From Nitriliruptorales bacterium (GTDB taxonomy: Bacteria > Actinomycetota > Nitriliruptoria > Euzebyales > Egibacteraceae), in the NCBI GenBank assembly GCA_007119305.1, contig SKPY01000139.1, forward strand, positions 1 to 7,317: a stretch of 7,317 nt of DNA, read 5' to 3'. The position numbers were made by a program, and so were the translations under genes. Below the pieces are notes generated by a model, which was given only the letters and a program-made list of their open reading frames with translations, ran no database searches and was not told where the DNA came from. Within the stretch, counting starts at the first letter, position 1. Each line of letters starts with the position of its first letter. Positions 1-6,247 of the stretch are shown here, in pieces.

Positions 1-756
1 CAGCCGGACCGTGCCCCCGAGACTGCGCAGGTGGCCGGCCAGCGCCTCGGGCAGCGCCGCTGCCCCGCCCCGCGGGCTGGGCCACCCGACCGCGTGGCCC
101 ATCAGGTTGAGGTAGAGCCCGGCGATCGCGCTCCCGGACCCGTCGGGCGGGACGTCGCCGTGCAGCACCGACCCGTACAGCCACGCCCGGGCGGCGTCCC
201 CGGCGAAGCGCTCGCCGGCCAGCCCCTCGGCCGGCATGAGGACGAGGCGGCCGAACTCGAGCAGCTCCTCCAGGCCGAGCCCGCCCAGGAGGCGGGCGAC
301 GCCGACGAGCGGTGGGAAGCCGCCGAGCATGGTCGCGCGGACCGCGGCGAAGTGCGTGAGGAACGGGCGCACGAGCTCCGCCCAGGCCGTGCCGTCGCCC
401 GGGTGCAACGCGTCCAGGTTCGCCGCCGTGGTGTCGACCTCCCGGTGCAGCGCCGCCGCCCGGCCGTCGTCGAACGGATGCGCCATCGCCACCGGGGGGT
501 GGATCCACTCGAGTCCGTGGCGCTCGAGCGGCAGCCGCGCGAGGACCGGGGAGGCCACCGACGCCGGGAAGACCGAGGAGAACGTGTCGTGGCGGAACCC
601 GGGCCGGGTCAGGGGCTCGGTCGCGATGGCGCCGCCGATGCGGTCCTCCGCCTCGCACACGAGGACGGAGCGTCCGGCCTCCGCGAGCGTGATCGCTGCC
701 ACGAGGCCGTTGTGGCCGGCGCCGACGACGACCGCGTCGAACCGCTCGACGGTCAC
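1..756 (-). CDS. FAD-dependent oxidoreductase, phytoene dehydrogenase/PYROXD2-like (partial, C-terminus beyond window)
   Basis: Only the N-terminal 252 codons are present; the frame stays open to base 1. The protein opens with a Rossmann dinucleotide-binding fold: residues 7-17 read DAVVVGAGHNG (the GxGxxG glycines are 12, 14 and 17), Glu35 ends the second strand where the ADP ribose binds, and RIGG at 39-42 follows. This is the FAD-binding start of the amine oxidase/phytoene desaturase superfamily, and the AGHNG form is typical of the PYROXD2-like branch, whose substrates are mostly unknown. The GTG start (754-756) overlaps the stop of the upstream gene as GTGA and is preceded by AGGTGG four bases away, which indicates translational coupling. 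No carotenoid synthesis gene is in view, so carotenoid desaturation should not be assumed. The FAD fold is certain; the substrate is not known. Confidence 0.88.
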   Translation of the reverse strand, partial: MTVERFDAVVVGAGHNGLVAAITLAEAGRSVLVCEAEDRIGGAIATEPLTRPGFRHDTFSSVFPASVASPVLARLPLERHGLEWIHPPVAMAHPFDDGRAAALHREVDTTAANLDALHPGDGTAWAELVRPFLTHFAAVRATMLGGFPPLVGVARLLGGLGLEELLEFGRLVLMPAEGLAGERFAGDAARAWLYGSVLHGDVPPDGSGSAIAGLYLNLMGHAVGWPSPRGGAAALPEALAGHLRSLGGTVRL

Positions 757-1889
757 GTGCCCACCTGCTCGGCGATCTGGTGCAGCATGCTCTCCTCGGG
801 GGACTGCATGCCCCAGAAGGCGTGCTGGGCGTAGTAGCCGAAGCGGTCGTAGACCTGGGCGAGCCCCCAGTCGAGGGGATCCCACGTCCCGGCTGCCCGC
901 AGGTACGCCTGGCCATCCTGCTCGTAGAGCACGAGCCGGTTGCGGGCCGCCCCCATGAAGTGGCCCTCGTGGGTGGTGAGGTCGAATGCGGCTGCCGGGG
1001 TGGCCCCGTCGGGGACGGCGGGCGGCTCGTCCCGGGCGAAGCGCGCCAGGCCGTCGTTCAGCTCAGTCACATAGGCGGCGAGCCCCTCGGGGTCGGAGGC
1101 CGTGACGAGGCGCGTCACGGTCACGTAGGCGCGCAGCCACACCGGCGTGCGCGTGGTCGGCTGGCCGACCACCTCGATCTCGAAGGTCTGTCCGTCCAGT
1201 CCGCCCGGACGCACCGGGGTGAAGCGCCCGAGCTCGCTCGCGTAGTCGGGCCAGGTCTCCGGTCGGGTGACGGCGGCGGCGACCTGGTCGACGCCCGGCA
1301 TCGCCACCGGCGGGTAGGTGTGCCAGACCTGCTCCGGGCTGGATGTGCTCGGGGGGGTGAGCGGACCCAGGCGGGCGTGCGCGAGACGCACGCCTGGGTC
1401 GTAGGCGTCCCGCTCGGCGGCGGTCTCGAACGCGATGCCCCACGCGCGGCGGGTGTCATCGGCGTAGGCCTCGGGGAACCAGTCGCCGAGGAGGCGTTCT
1501 GCGCCCTCGAGCAGTTGGCCGTGGTCGAGCGTGCCACGCTCCGAGCGGTAGGCGTCGAGCCGGGCCCTACCGAACGCCTGATGGAACGCGGCGACGTCCC
1601 AGGCCCGCAGTCTCCGATGGCCAAGCCGGTGCCAGCGGGTCGTCACCACGGCGAGGGCGAGCCGCAGGTCGTCGAGCGTGCGCTCTTTGCGTGCACGCGC
1701 GTAGTACGCGGCGTTGCAGAAGTCCGTGATCCAGCCGGCAGCGTCGGGCGCGGCGATCGACACCCCGGCCATGCGCGCGAGCCGGACCGGTGACGAGCGC
1801 AGTGCCCGCCCTGCCGCCCAGGTGGTGATGCCACCGACTGCGGAGGCGAGCGCGAGGGCGGCACGCGTGGGACGGGGTGTGCGCGACAT
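753..1889 (-). CDS. Conserved-looking protein of unknown function, coupled to FAD oxidoreductase
   Basis: A 378-residue protein I cannot place in a named family. I chose the ATG at 1887-1889 because AAAGGA lies six bases upstream; a start at 1946 would add 19 residues and has no such site. Residues 10-30 are alanine-rich and weakly hydrophobic (possible membrane anchor or poor signal). Residues 50-175 look helical and rich in Trp, Arg and His, for example AGWITDFCNAAYY at 51-63 and TTRWHRLGHRRLRAWD at 83-98. Residues 190-360 look like alternating strands with many aromatics (GRFTPVRPGGLDGQTFEIEV at 221-240; RFGYYAQHAFWG at 349-360), which could be a helix-grip (SRPBCC-like) lipid- or ligand-binding fold, but this is inference. 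Its stop overlaps the FAD oxidoreductase start, so the two are made together; it may be a partner, substrate carrier or membrane tether of that enzyme. Confidence 0.85.
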   Translation of the reverse strand: MSRTPRPTRAALALASAVGGITTWAAGRALRSSPVRLARMAGVSIAAPDAAGWITDFCNAAYYARARKERTLDDLRLALAVVTTRWHRLGHRRLRAWDVAAFHQAFGRARLDAYRSERGTLDHGQLLEGAERLLGDWFPEAYADDTRRAWGIAFETAAERDAYDPGVRLAHARLGPLTPPSTSSPEQVWHTYPPVAMPGVDQVAAAVTRPETWPDYASELGRFTPVRPGGLDGQTFEIEVVGQPTTRTPVWLRAYVTVTRLVTASDPEGLAAYVTELNDGLARFARDEPPAVPDGATPAAAFDLTTHEGHFMGAARNRLVLYEQDGQAYLRAAGTWDPLDWGLAQVYDRFGYYAQHAFWGMQSPEESMLHQIAEQVGT

Positions 1890-1914
1890 GACGGTCCTTT
1901 CTCCGATCAGCGCA

Positions 1915-1920
1915 AGCGTA
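1915..1920 (-). promoter_or_regulatory. Candidate -10 box for the 378-residue protein/FAD oxidoreductase unit
   Basis: On the minus strand the hexamer TACGCT fits the actinobacterial TANNNT -10 pattern. It predicts transcription starting near 1908 and a leader of about 20 bases holding the AAAGGA ribosome site. No good -35 is visible about 17 bases upstream. Pattern match only. Confidence 0.35.
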
Positions 1921-2007
1921 GGCGGCGTGACGCGCGGGAGCAGCATCGGGGCGGTCAGGCTCCCGCAGGCGGGGGCGGTCGTCGCGGCCGGCGCAGGCTC
2001 CCGCCGG

Positions 2008-2013
2008 TAGCGT
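2008..2013 (+). promoter_or_regulatory. Candidate -10 box for the TlpA-like gene
   Basis: TAGCGT matches TANNNT and would start transcription near 2020, giving a leader of about 38 bases that carries AAAGAGGT before the ATG. The -35 position is GC-rich and unlike the consensus. The divergent gene's -10 lies about 90 bp away, so 1890-2057 is a shared promoter region. Confidence 0.35.
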
Positions 2014-2057
2014 GGACTGGACCTGCGGACCGGGGCTCGCAGCGAAAGAGGTCAACG

Positions 2058-2696
2058 ATGAGCGGCACCCAAGGACGCAGGACCCTCGGCCTCGTGCTCG
2101 CGGCCGTCGCGCTCGGGGTCGCCGCGCTCGCGAGCGTGGCCGCCCTCGCGCTCCTGGGCGGTGAAGGGGACCGTGCGGTCGCTGAGGCGCCGGTGACCGC
2201 AGACGTGGTGGGCGGTGGCGACGCGCTGCCGCGCCTCGAGCGTGCCGAGAGCGATCCGGCTGTGGGCGCGCGGGCACCCGAGCTTGCCGGCATCGGCTTC
2301 GACGGGGCACCGGTCGACGCGCCGGCCGACGGCCAACCGACGGTGCTGCTCTTCCTCGCCCATTGGTGCCCGGCCTGCCAGTACGAGGTGCCGCGGGTGC
2401 AGGAGTGGATCGAGGCGGGACGCCAGCGCACCGATGTGGCGTTCGTCGCCGTCTCGTCGGGGGTGGACCCCGAACGGGACAACTACCCGCCGGCGAGCTG
2501 GTTCGAGCGTGAGGGTTGGACGGTCCCGACCCTCGTGGACGACGAGAACCACTCGGCGAGCCGGCTGTACGGGCTGCCCGGCTACCCCTACTGGGTGTTC
2601 GTCACCGCGGACGGGACTGTGGCCGGACGGCACGTCGGCGCGCTGGGGGTCGAGGACCTCGAGGCGCTGATGGACCGGCTCGCCGACCTGTCGTAG
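2058..2696 (+). CDS. Membrane-anchored TlpA/ResA-like thioredoxin-fold protein
   Basis: A 212-residue thiol-disulfide redox protein acting outside the membrane. Residues 9-34 form one hydrophobic segment after a short Arg-containing N-terminus, so it is a signal anchor with the rest exported. A linker to about residue 68 leads into a thioredoxin fold: the TVLLFL strand (95-100), then the redox site WCPAC (103-107) with Cys104 and Cys107, and the cis-proline Pro177 in YGLPGYPYWVF (171-181). This layout matches TlpA/ResA proteins, which reduce apocytochrome c haem sites, copper-site cysteines or other exported thiols; no cytochrome c or oxidase gene is here to pick the partner. Start: ATG with AAAGAGGT five bases upstream. 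It is followed 94 bases later by the receiver gene on the same strand with no clear terminator between. Confidence 0.92.
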   Translation: MSGTQGRRTLGLVLAAVALGVAALASVAALALLGGEGDRAVAEAPVTADVVGGGDALPRLERAESDPAVGARAPELAGIGFDGAPVDAPADGQPTVLLFLAHWCPACQYEVPRVQEWIEAGRQRTDVAFVAVSSGVDPERDNYPPASWFEREGWTVPTLVDDENHSASRLYGLPGYPYWVFVTADGTVAGRHVGALGVEDLEALMDRLADLS

Positions 2697-2744
2697 CGGC
2701 CGGGGCTGGTGGCCTGCGGCTCGCGCGGGTTGCCGCCACGATGG

Positions 2745-2750
2745 CATGAT
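2745..2750 (+). promoter_or_regulatory. Weak candidate -10 box for receiver-trpD unit
   Basis: CATGAT matches TATAAT at four of six positions, including the key A2 and T6. It would start transcription near 2757, leaving a leader of about 34 bases with AGGAAGG at 2776-2782. There is no recognisable -35, and read-through from the TlpA-like gene is equally possible. Confidence 0.25.
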
Positions 2751-2790
2751 CCGTGGCACCGCAGCAGCTGACGGCAGGAAGGTCTGGCCT

Positions 2791-3291
2791 GTGAGGATGC
2801 TCCTGGTGTCCGGCGACCCGCGGGTCACCGCGCAGGTGACGACCGCGCTCGCCGGCCGCACCGACTTCGACGTGACCGAGGTCGCCACGCCGCAGCGGGC
2901 TCTGCAGCAGCTCGACGACGAGGGCCCGTTCGACATCGTCGTGGCCGACAACGACACGCACCCCACTGGCGGGTTCTACCTTGCACGCGAGGTGAGAGCC
3001 CGCGGTCAGATGGGGCGTGCGGTGCCGCCCGTCGTGCTGCTGATCGCACGGAAGCAGGACGCGTGGCTCTCGGACTGGGCCCAGGCCGACGCGTGGGTGT
3101 GCAAGCCGGCGGACCCGTTCGACCTGGCCGAGGTGATCGCTGCGCTCGTCGACGGTCGGCCGGTGCCTGCGCTCCCGGGCATCGGCGGCGACCCCAAGCC
3201 GTCGCTGCTCGACCCCGACAGGGACAAGGCCGGGCTGCCAACCGCCGAGGGCGGCACGGACGCGGCCGCCCTCGAGGGCGGAGGCGGTTAG
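2791..3291 (+). CDS. Orphan CheY-like receiver-domain protein, degenerate acidic pocket
   Basis: A 166-residue protein with one response-regulator receiver fold and no DNA-binding output domain. I prefer the GTG at 2791 because AGGAAGG (2776-2782) lies eight bases upstream and it places the first strand (MLLVSGDP, residues 3-10) at the N-terminus as in CheY; the ATG at 2746 would add 15 residues without a ribosome site. Asp53 in DIVVADND (48-55) fits the phosphoacceptor, and Lys105-Pro106 in VCKP fits the conserved lysine, 52 residues later as in CheY. The Asp pair that binds Mg in the first loop is replaced by Ser7-Gly8, and the switch Thr position reads Ile (LLIAR). About 40 Pro/Gly/Asp-rich residues at the C-terminus look disordered. 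The gene ends 3 bp before trpD, so it is co-translated with it. It may act by protein contact; phosphorylation is uncertain. Confidence 0.82.
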   Translation: MRMLLVSGDPRVTAQVTTALAGRTDFDVTEVATPQRALQQLDDEGPFDIVVADNDTHPTGGFYLAREVRARGQMGRAVPPVVLLIARKQDAWLSDWAQADAWVCKPADPFDLAEVIAALVDGRPVPALPGIGGDPKPSLLDPDRDKAGLPTAEGGTDAAALEGGGG

Positions 3292-3294
3292 ACG

Positions 3295-4344
3295 ATGCGC
3301 GCTCCGGGGGCGTTCTCGTGGCCCGAGGTGCTCGGACGTCTCGTCCACGGGCAGGATCTCCCAGGGGAGACGGCCGCGGACGCCATGGCCGTGATCATGT
3401 CGGGCGATGCGACGCCGGTGCAGGTGGCCGGCTTCCTCATCGGTCTGCGCGCGAAGGGCGAGACCGACGAGGAGCTCACCGGGCTGGTGCGCAGCATGCG
3501 CGCGTTCGCCACGCCCGTGGCCATCGGGGGGCCGCTGGTCGACACGTGCGGCACGGGCGGTGACCGGGCCGGCACGTTCAACGTCTCCACCGTGGCGGCC
3601 ATCGTGGCTGCCGGGGCGGGGGCTCGGGTCGCCAAGCACGGCAACCGGGCAGCCAGCGGCCGCTGCGGCTCGGCGGACCTGCTCGAGGCGTGGGGCATCG
3701 TCATCGATCTGCCTCCCGAGGGCGTCCGCGCGTGCGTCGAGCAGGTCGGCATCGGCTTCTGCTTCGCGCCCACCTTCCATCCCGCGATGCGGCACGCGAT
3801 GCCTGCCCGGCGGGAGCTCGGTGTCCCCACGGTCTTTAACTTCCTCGGCCCGCTCACGAACCCGGCGCGTGCGCGGCACCAGACCATCGGGGTCAGCGAC
3901 CCCGCGATGGCACCGAAGATGGCCGCAGTGCTGGGCCGCCTCGACACCGTCCACGCGCTCGTGTTCCACGGGACCGACGGGCTGGACGAGCTCACCACCA
4001 CCGGTCCCTCGCGGGTGTGGGAGGTCCGTGAGGGCGAGGTCGTCGAGCACACGTTCGACCCTGGGGACCACGGCATCGCGCGAGCGGCGGTCACCGACCT
4101 GCGGGGCGGCGACGTGGCCGACAACCTGCGCATCGCCGAAGCGGTGCTCGCCGGTCAGCCGGGCGCACCCCGCGACATCGTCGTGGTGGGGGCCGCTGCC
4201 GCCCTCATCGCGGCGGACGTCGCTGCTGGCTGGGACGACGCGCTGGCCGCTGCCGCCGACGCGATCGACTCCGGGCAGGCGCGGCGCGTGCTCGACCGCT
4301 GGATCAGCGCCTCCAAGCAGCAGGCCGCAGCCGCAGGCGCGTAG
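3295..4344 (+). CDS. trpD: Anthranilate phosphoribosyltransferase
   Basis: TrpD joins anthranilate to PRPP, giving N-(5'-phosphoribosyl)anthranilate, the second committed step of tryptophan synthesis in the cytoplasm. The 349 residues are the normal family length and carry all the signatures: GTGGD at 86-90 (diphosphate-binding loop), FNVST at 95-99, KHGNRAASGRCGSADLLEAW at 114-133 (PRPP and anthranilate binding), FHPAMRHAMPARRELG at 161-176, FNFLGPLTNPA at 181-191, and DGLDELT at 228-234 with the Asp/Glu pair that binds Mg. No key residue is missing, so it should be active. The ATG is preceded by GGAGG (3280-3284), ten bases upstream inside the end of the receiver gene. No other trp gene is present; in many actinobacteria trpD is likewise detached from the trp operon and sits near respiratory or exonuclease genes. 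Confidence 0.97.
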   Translation: MRAPGAFSWPEVLGRLVHGQDLPGETAADAMAVIMSGDATPVQVAGFLIGLRAKGETDEELTGLVRSMRAFATPVAIGGPLVDTCGTGGDRAGTFNVSTVAAIVAAGAGARVAKHGNRAASGRCGSADLLEAWGIVIDLPPEGVRACVEQVGIGFCFAPTFHPAMRHAMPARRELGVPTVFNFLGPLTNPARARHQTIGVSDPAMAPKMAAVLGRLDTVHALVFHGTDGLDELTTTGPSRVWEVREGEVVEHTFDPGDHGIARAAVTDLRGGDVADNLRIAEAVLAGQPGAPRDIVVVGAAAALIAADVAAGWDDALAAAADAIDSGQARRVLDRWISASKQQAAAAGA

Positions 4345-4359
4345 GGCGGGCTGGCTCGC

Positions 4360-4365
4360 TACGGT
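4360..4365 (+). promoter_or_regulatory. Candidate leaderless promoter (-10) of the PQQ-type lipoprotein gene
   Basis: TACGGT fits TANNNT and stands exactly six bases before the ATG at 4372, the spacing expected if transcription begins at the start codon. This would give the lipoprotein gene a promoter of its own within the 27-bp gap after trpD. The rival reading is that GGTGG (4363-4367) is a ribosome site on a read-through transcript. Confidence 0.4.
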
Positions 4366-4371
4366 GGCGGC

Positions 4372-5616
4372 ATGCGTGGTCCGCGCCGCCTTGCACTCCT
4401 GGTCGTCGCCGTGCTGGCGCTCGTCGGCTGCGAGGCCGTCGACGAGCCGGAGCCGCCGGAGGCCACGCCCCCCGACACCGATGAGGTCGCCGAACCCGAG
4501 CCGGATCCGCCGGACGACGTCACACCCGAACCGACTCCCACACCCGACGACGAGCCCACCCCGGACGAGGTCGACCGCCCGAATTTGGACGCGGTCGACG
4601 TCGCGCTCACGGAAGTCGCGCGTGCCGAGGCGCCGGCTGCGGGCGCAGCGGGCCCGGACGGCAACCTGTGGGTCGCCGAGCGTGGCGGCCGTGTGCGCAT
4701 CCTCGACGAGGACGGGCTCGGTGAGCCCGTGGTGGACCTGTCGGCCGAGACGACCACCGACGTCGAACGGGGCCTGCTCGGCATCGCGTTCAGCCCAGAC
4801 CTCGACCACCTGTACCTGTCGTACACGAACCTCGACGGCGACACGCGCGTGGACACATGGGCGCTCGACGGACAGCGCCCGGACGACGCCACACGTCGCA
4901 CGGTGTTCGCGCAGGAGCAGCCGTTCGGCAACCACAACGGCGGCGACATCGCCTTCGGTCCCGACGGTCTGCTCTACATCGGCCTGGGGGACGGCGGCGG
5001 CGCCGGAGACCCGCTCGATGCCGGCCAGGACCTCGGCACCCACCTCGCCAAGCTCCTGAGGATCGACCCGCAGGCGGGCGACCCGCACGGCATTCCCGAC
5101 GACAACCCGTTCGTCGACGAGCCCGATGCGCTGGATGCGATCTGGGCCTACGGCCTGCGCAACCCGTGGCGCTTCACCTTCGACGCGGAGACCGGTGACC
5201 TGTGGATCGCCGATGTCGGGCAGGCCGACCGCGAGGAGGTGAACGTGGTGCCGGCCGGCGAGGGCGCGGGCGCGAACTTCGGCTGGAACCTGATGGAGGG
5301 CACGCTGCCCTTCGCCGGTGACGAGCCTGACGACCACTGGCCACCGGTGTTCGAGTACGACACGACCGCCCAGCGGTGCGCGATCACCGGCGGCTACGTC
5401 TACCGGGGCGAAGCGATCCCCGACCTGCGGGGCGCCTACCTGTTCAGCGACTACTGCGAGGGCGTCGTGCGTGCGCTCGACGTGCGTGACGGCGAGGTGC
5501 AGGAGGCCGACCTGGGCGTCGACGGGGGCCAGATCGTGTCGTTCGCGCAGGCCGCGGACGGGGAGCTCTACGCGCTCGACCTCGGCGGCGGGGTGTTCCG
5601 CCTCACGCCGGCCTGA
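4372..5616 (+). CDS. Lipoprotein, PQQ-dependent aldose/sorbosone dehydrogenase-like (six-bladed propeller)
   Basis: A 414-residue exported protein. MRGPRRLALLVVAVLALVGC ends in a lipobox with Cys20 as the lipidated residue, so it is tethered to the outer face of the membrane. Residues 21-70 are a low-complexity Glu/Pro/Asp/Thr linker. The rest is the soluble glucose dehydrogenase/YliI-like beta-propeller: ERGLLGIAFSPD (132-143), NHNGGDIAFGPDGLLYIGLG (187-206) with His188 at the place of the catalytic His, GDGGGAGDP (206-214), GLRNPWRFTFD (261-271) with Arg263 at the PQQ-contacting Arg, WIADVGQ...EEVN (278-291), NFGWN.MEG (302-310) and GGYVYRG (340-346). Cys336 and Cys362 may form a disulfide. 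The family oxidises aldose sugars with PQQ and Ca; the actual substrate here is unknown, and no PQQ synthesis genes are in view. Sequence alone cannot exclude a non-catalytic propeller. Confidence 0.92.
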   Translation: MRGPRRLALLVVAVLALVGCEAVDEPEPPEATPPDTDEVAEPEPDPPDDVTPEPTPTPDDEPTPDEVDRPNLDAVDVALTEVARAEAPAAGAAGPDGNLWVAERGGRVRILDEDGLGEPVVDLSAETTTDVERGLLGIAFSPDLDHLYLSYTNLDGDTRVDTWALDGQRPDDATRRTVFAQEQPFGNHNGGDIAFGPDGLLYIGLGDGGGAGDPLDAGQDLGTHLAKLLRIDPQAGDPHGIPDDNPFVDEPDALDAIWAYGLRNPWRFTFDAETGDLWIADVGQADREEVNVVPAGEGAGANFGWNLMEGTLPFAGDEPDDHWPPVFEYDTTAQRCAITGGYVYRGEAIPDLRGAYLFSDYCEGVVRALDVRDGEVQEADLGVDGGQIVSFAQAADGELYALDLGGGVFRLTPA

Positions 5617-5631
5617 CGCGGCCGGCGCGCA

Positions 5632-5652
5632 GCCGGTGCTCGCACCACCGGC
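5632..5652. terminator. GC-rich hairpin between convergent genes
   Basis: GCCGGTG (5632-5638) pairs with CACCGGC (5646-5652) around a seven-base loop, 15 bases past the lipoprotein stop. There is no T-tract on either strand, so it would be a tract-less terminator or an mRNA 3'-end stabiliser. It lies in a 102-bp convergent gap, which favours a shared terminator role. Confidence 0.4.
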
Positions 5653-5718
5653 CGGCGGCGCCGGGCGCCCACCCACCGGCGCGTGTGCCACCCTGCCCGC
5701 CGCCGGAGGCGAACGGGG

Positions 5719-6012
5719 TCAGACGCCCTCGGCGTCTTCGAAGCCGACGCCCCACAGGCGTTCGAGGTCGCTGGTGGAGTAGGCGCGGAACGCGATCATC
5801 GTGTGGGTGGCGGTGACCCCGGGGACCCGCGCGATCCTGCCGGTGACGACTTCGGCGATCTCCTCGTGCTCGCGCACCCGCACGAGCGCGACGAGCTCCC
5901 AGTCGCCGGTCACGGAGTAGACCTCGCTGACCGGCTCGAGGTCGGCGATGGCCTGCGCCGTCTCGGGGATGCGCGCCACGTCGACGTGCAGCAGGACGAT
6001 CGCGGTGATCAC
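5719..6012 (-). CDS. Stand-alone Lrp/AsnC ligand-binding (RAM) domain protein
   Basis: A 97-residue protein consisting only of the effector-binding domain of Lrp/AsnC regulators; the N-terminal helix-turn-helix is absent. It shows the ferredoxin-like beta-alpha-beta-beta-alpha-beta pattern: TAIVLLHVD (3-11), helix 15-25, VSEVYSVTGDWELVALVRV (28-46) with the Gly36-Asp37 turn usual at the ligand site, helix 50-62, then VPGVTATHTMIAF (63-75). Such domains assemble as dimers to octamers and bind amino acids, or modulate full-length Lrp proteins. Start: GTG at 6012 with a near-ideal AAGGAGG five bases upstream, so expression should be strong. It cannot bind DNA by itself. Neighbouring trpD makes an aromatic amino acid ligand a fair guess, but no residue seen proves it. 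Confidence 0.93.
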   Translation of the reverse strand: MITAIVLLHVDVARIPETAQAIADLEPVSEVYSVTGDWELVALVRVREHEEIAEVVTGRIARVPGVTATHTMIAFRAYSTSDLERLWGVGFEDAEGV

Positions 6013-6044
6013 GGCTGCCTCCTTGGCCTGGGGGACACGTCCGC

Positions 6045-6050
6045 AGCCTA
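6045..6050 (-). promoter_or_regulatory. Candidate -10 box for the RAM-domain gene
   Basis: On the minus strand TAGGCT fits TANNNT, predicting a start near 6038 and a leader of about 26 bases with the strong AAGGAGG. The same hexamer serves the divergent gene at 6236-6241. Confidence 0.4.
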
Positions 6051-6235
6051 CTCGGCCCGGCCCCGCAGGTCGGGGGCACCTCGACGCGGCCCGCAGCCGC
6101 GTTGGGGCCGGTCAGCATCCCGGTGGCGCCATGCCCGCCCGCCTGGCGCCGGGGGACGCAGGCGCGACGCGTGGACCCCCGCTGGTGCGGCAACCCCCGC
6201 CCGGGCGTGCGCGCGGCGCTGCCCGTGTGCGGGCC

Positions 6236-6241
6236 TAGGCT
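6236..6241 (+). promoter_or_regulatory. Candidate leaderless promoter (-10) of the DUF3105 gene
   Basis: TAGGCT lies six bases before the GTG at 6248, so transcription would begin at or next to the start codon. No Shine-Dalgarno sequence is present between them, which supports leaderless translation. No -35 consensus is visible. Confidence 0.45.
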
Positions 6242-6247
6242 GGACAC

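Noticed and set aside
31..1793. Plus-strand open frames opposite the FAD oxidoreductase and its partner
   Set aside because: The minus-strand readings carry the Rossmann motif, a ribosome site and a coupled stop/start; the plus-strand translations show no recognisable domain.
1890..1946. Upstream start giving the 378-residue protein 19 more residues
   Set aside because: No ribosome site before it, and the candidate -10 box at 1915-1920 falls inside that extension, while ATG 1889 has AAAGGA at good spacing.
2697..2790. Possible trp attenuator or Trp-rich leader peptide before the receiver-trpD unit
   Set aside because: No run of Trp codons and no pair of competing stems could be seen; only short, weak GGCC/CTGCGG pairings.
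2602..5691. A 1029-codon open frame on the minus strand opposite the TlpA, receiver, trpD and lipoprotein genes
   Set aside because: It lies antisense to four well-supported genes. Its composition (Arg, Val, His, Gly-rich, no motif) is what high third-position GC produces on the opposite strand.
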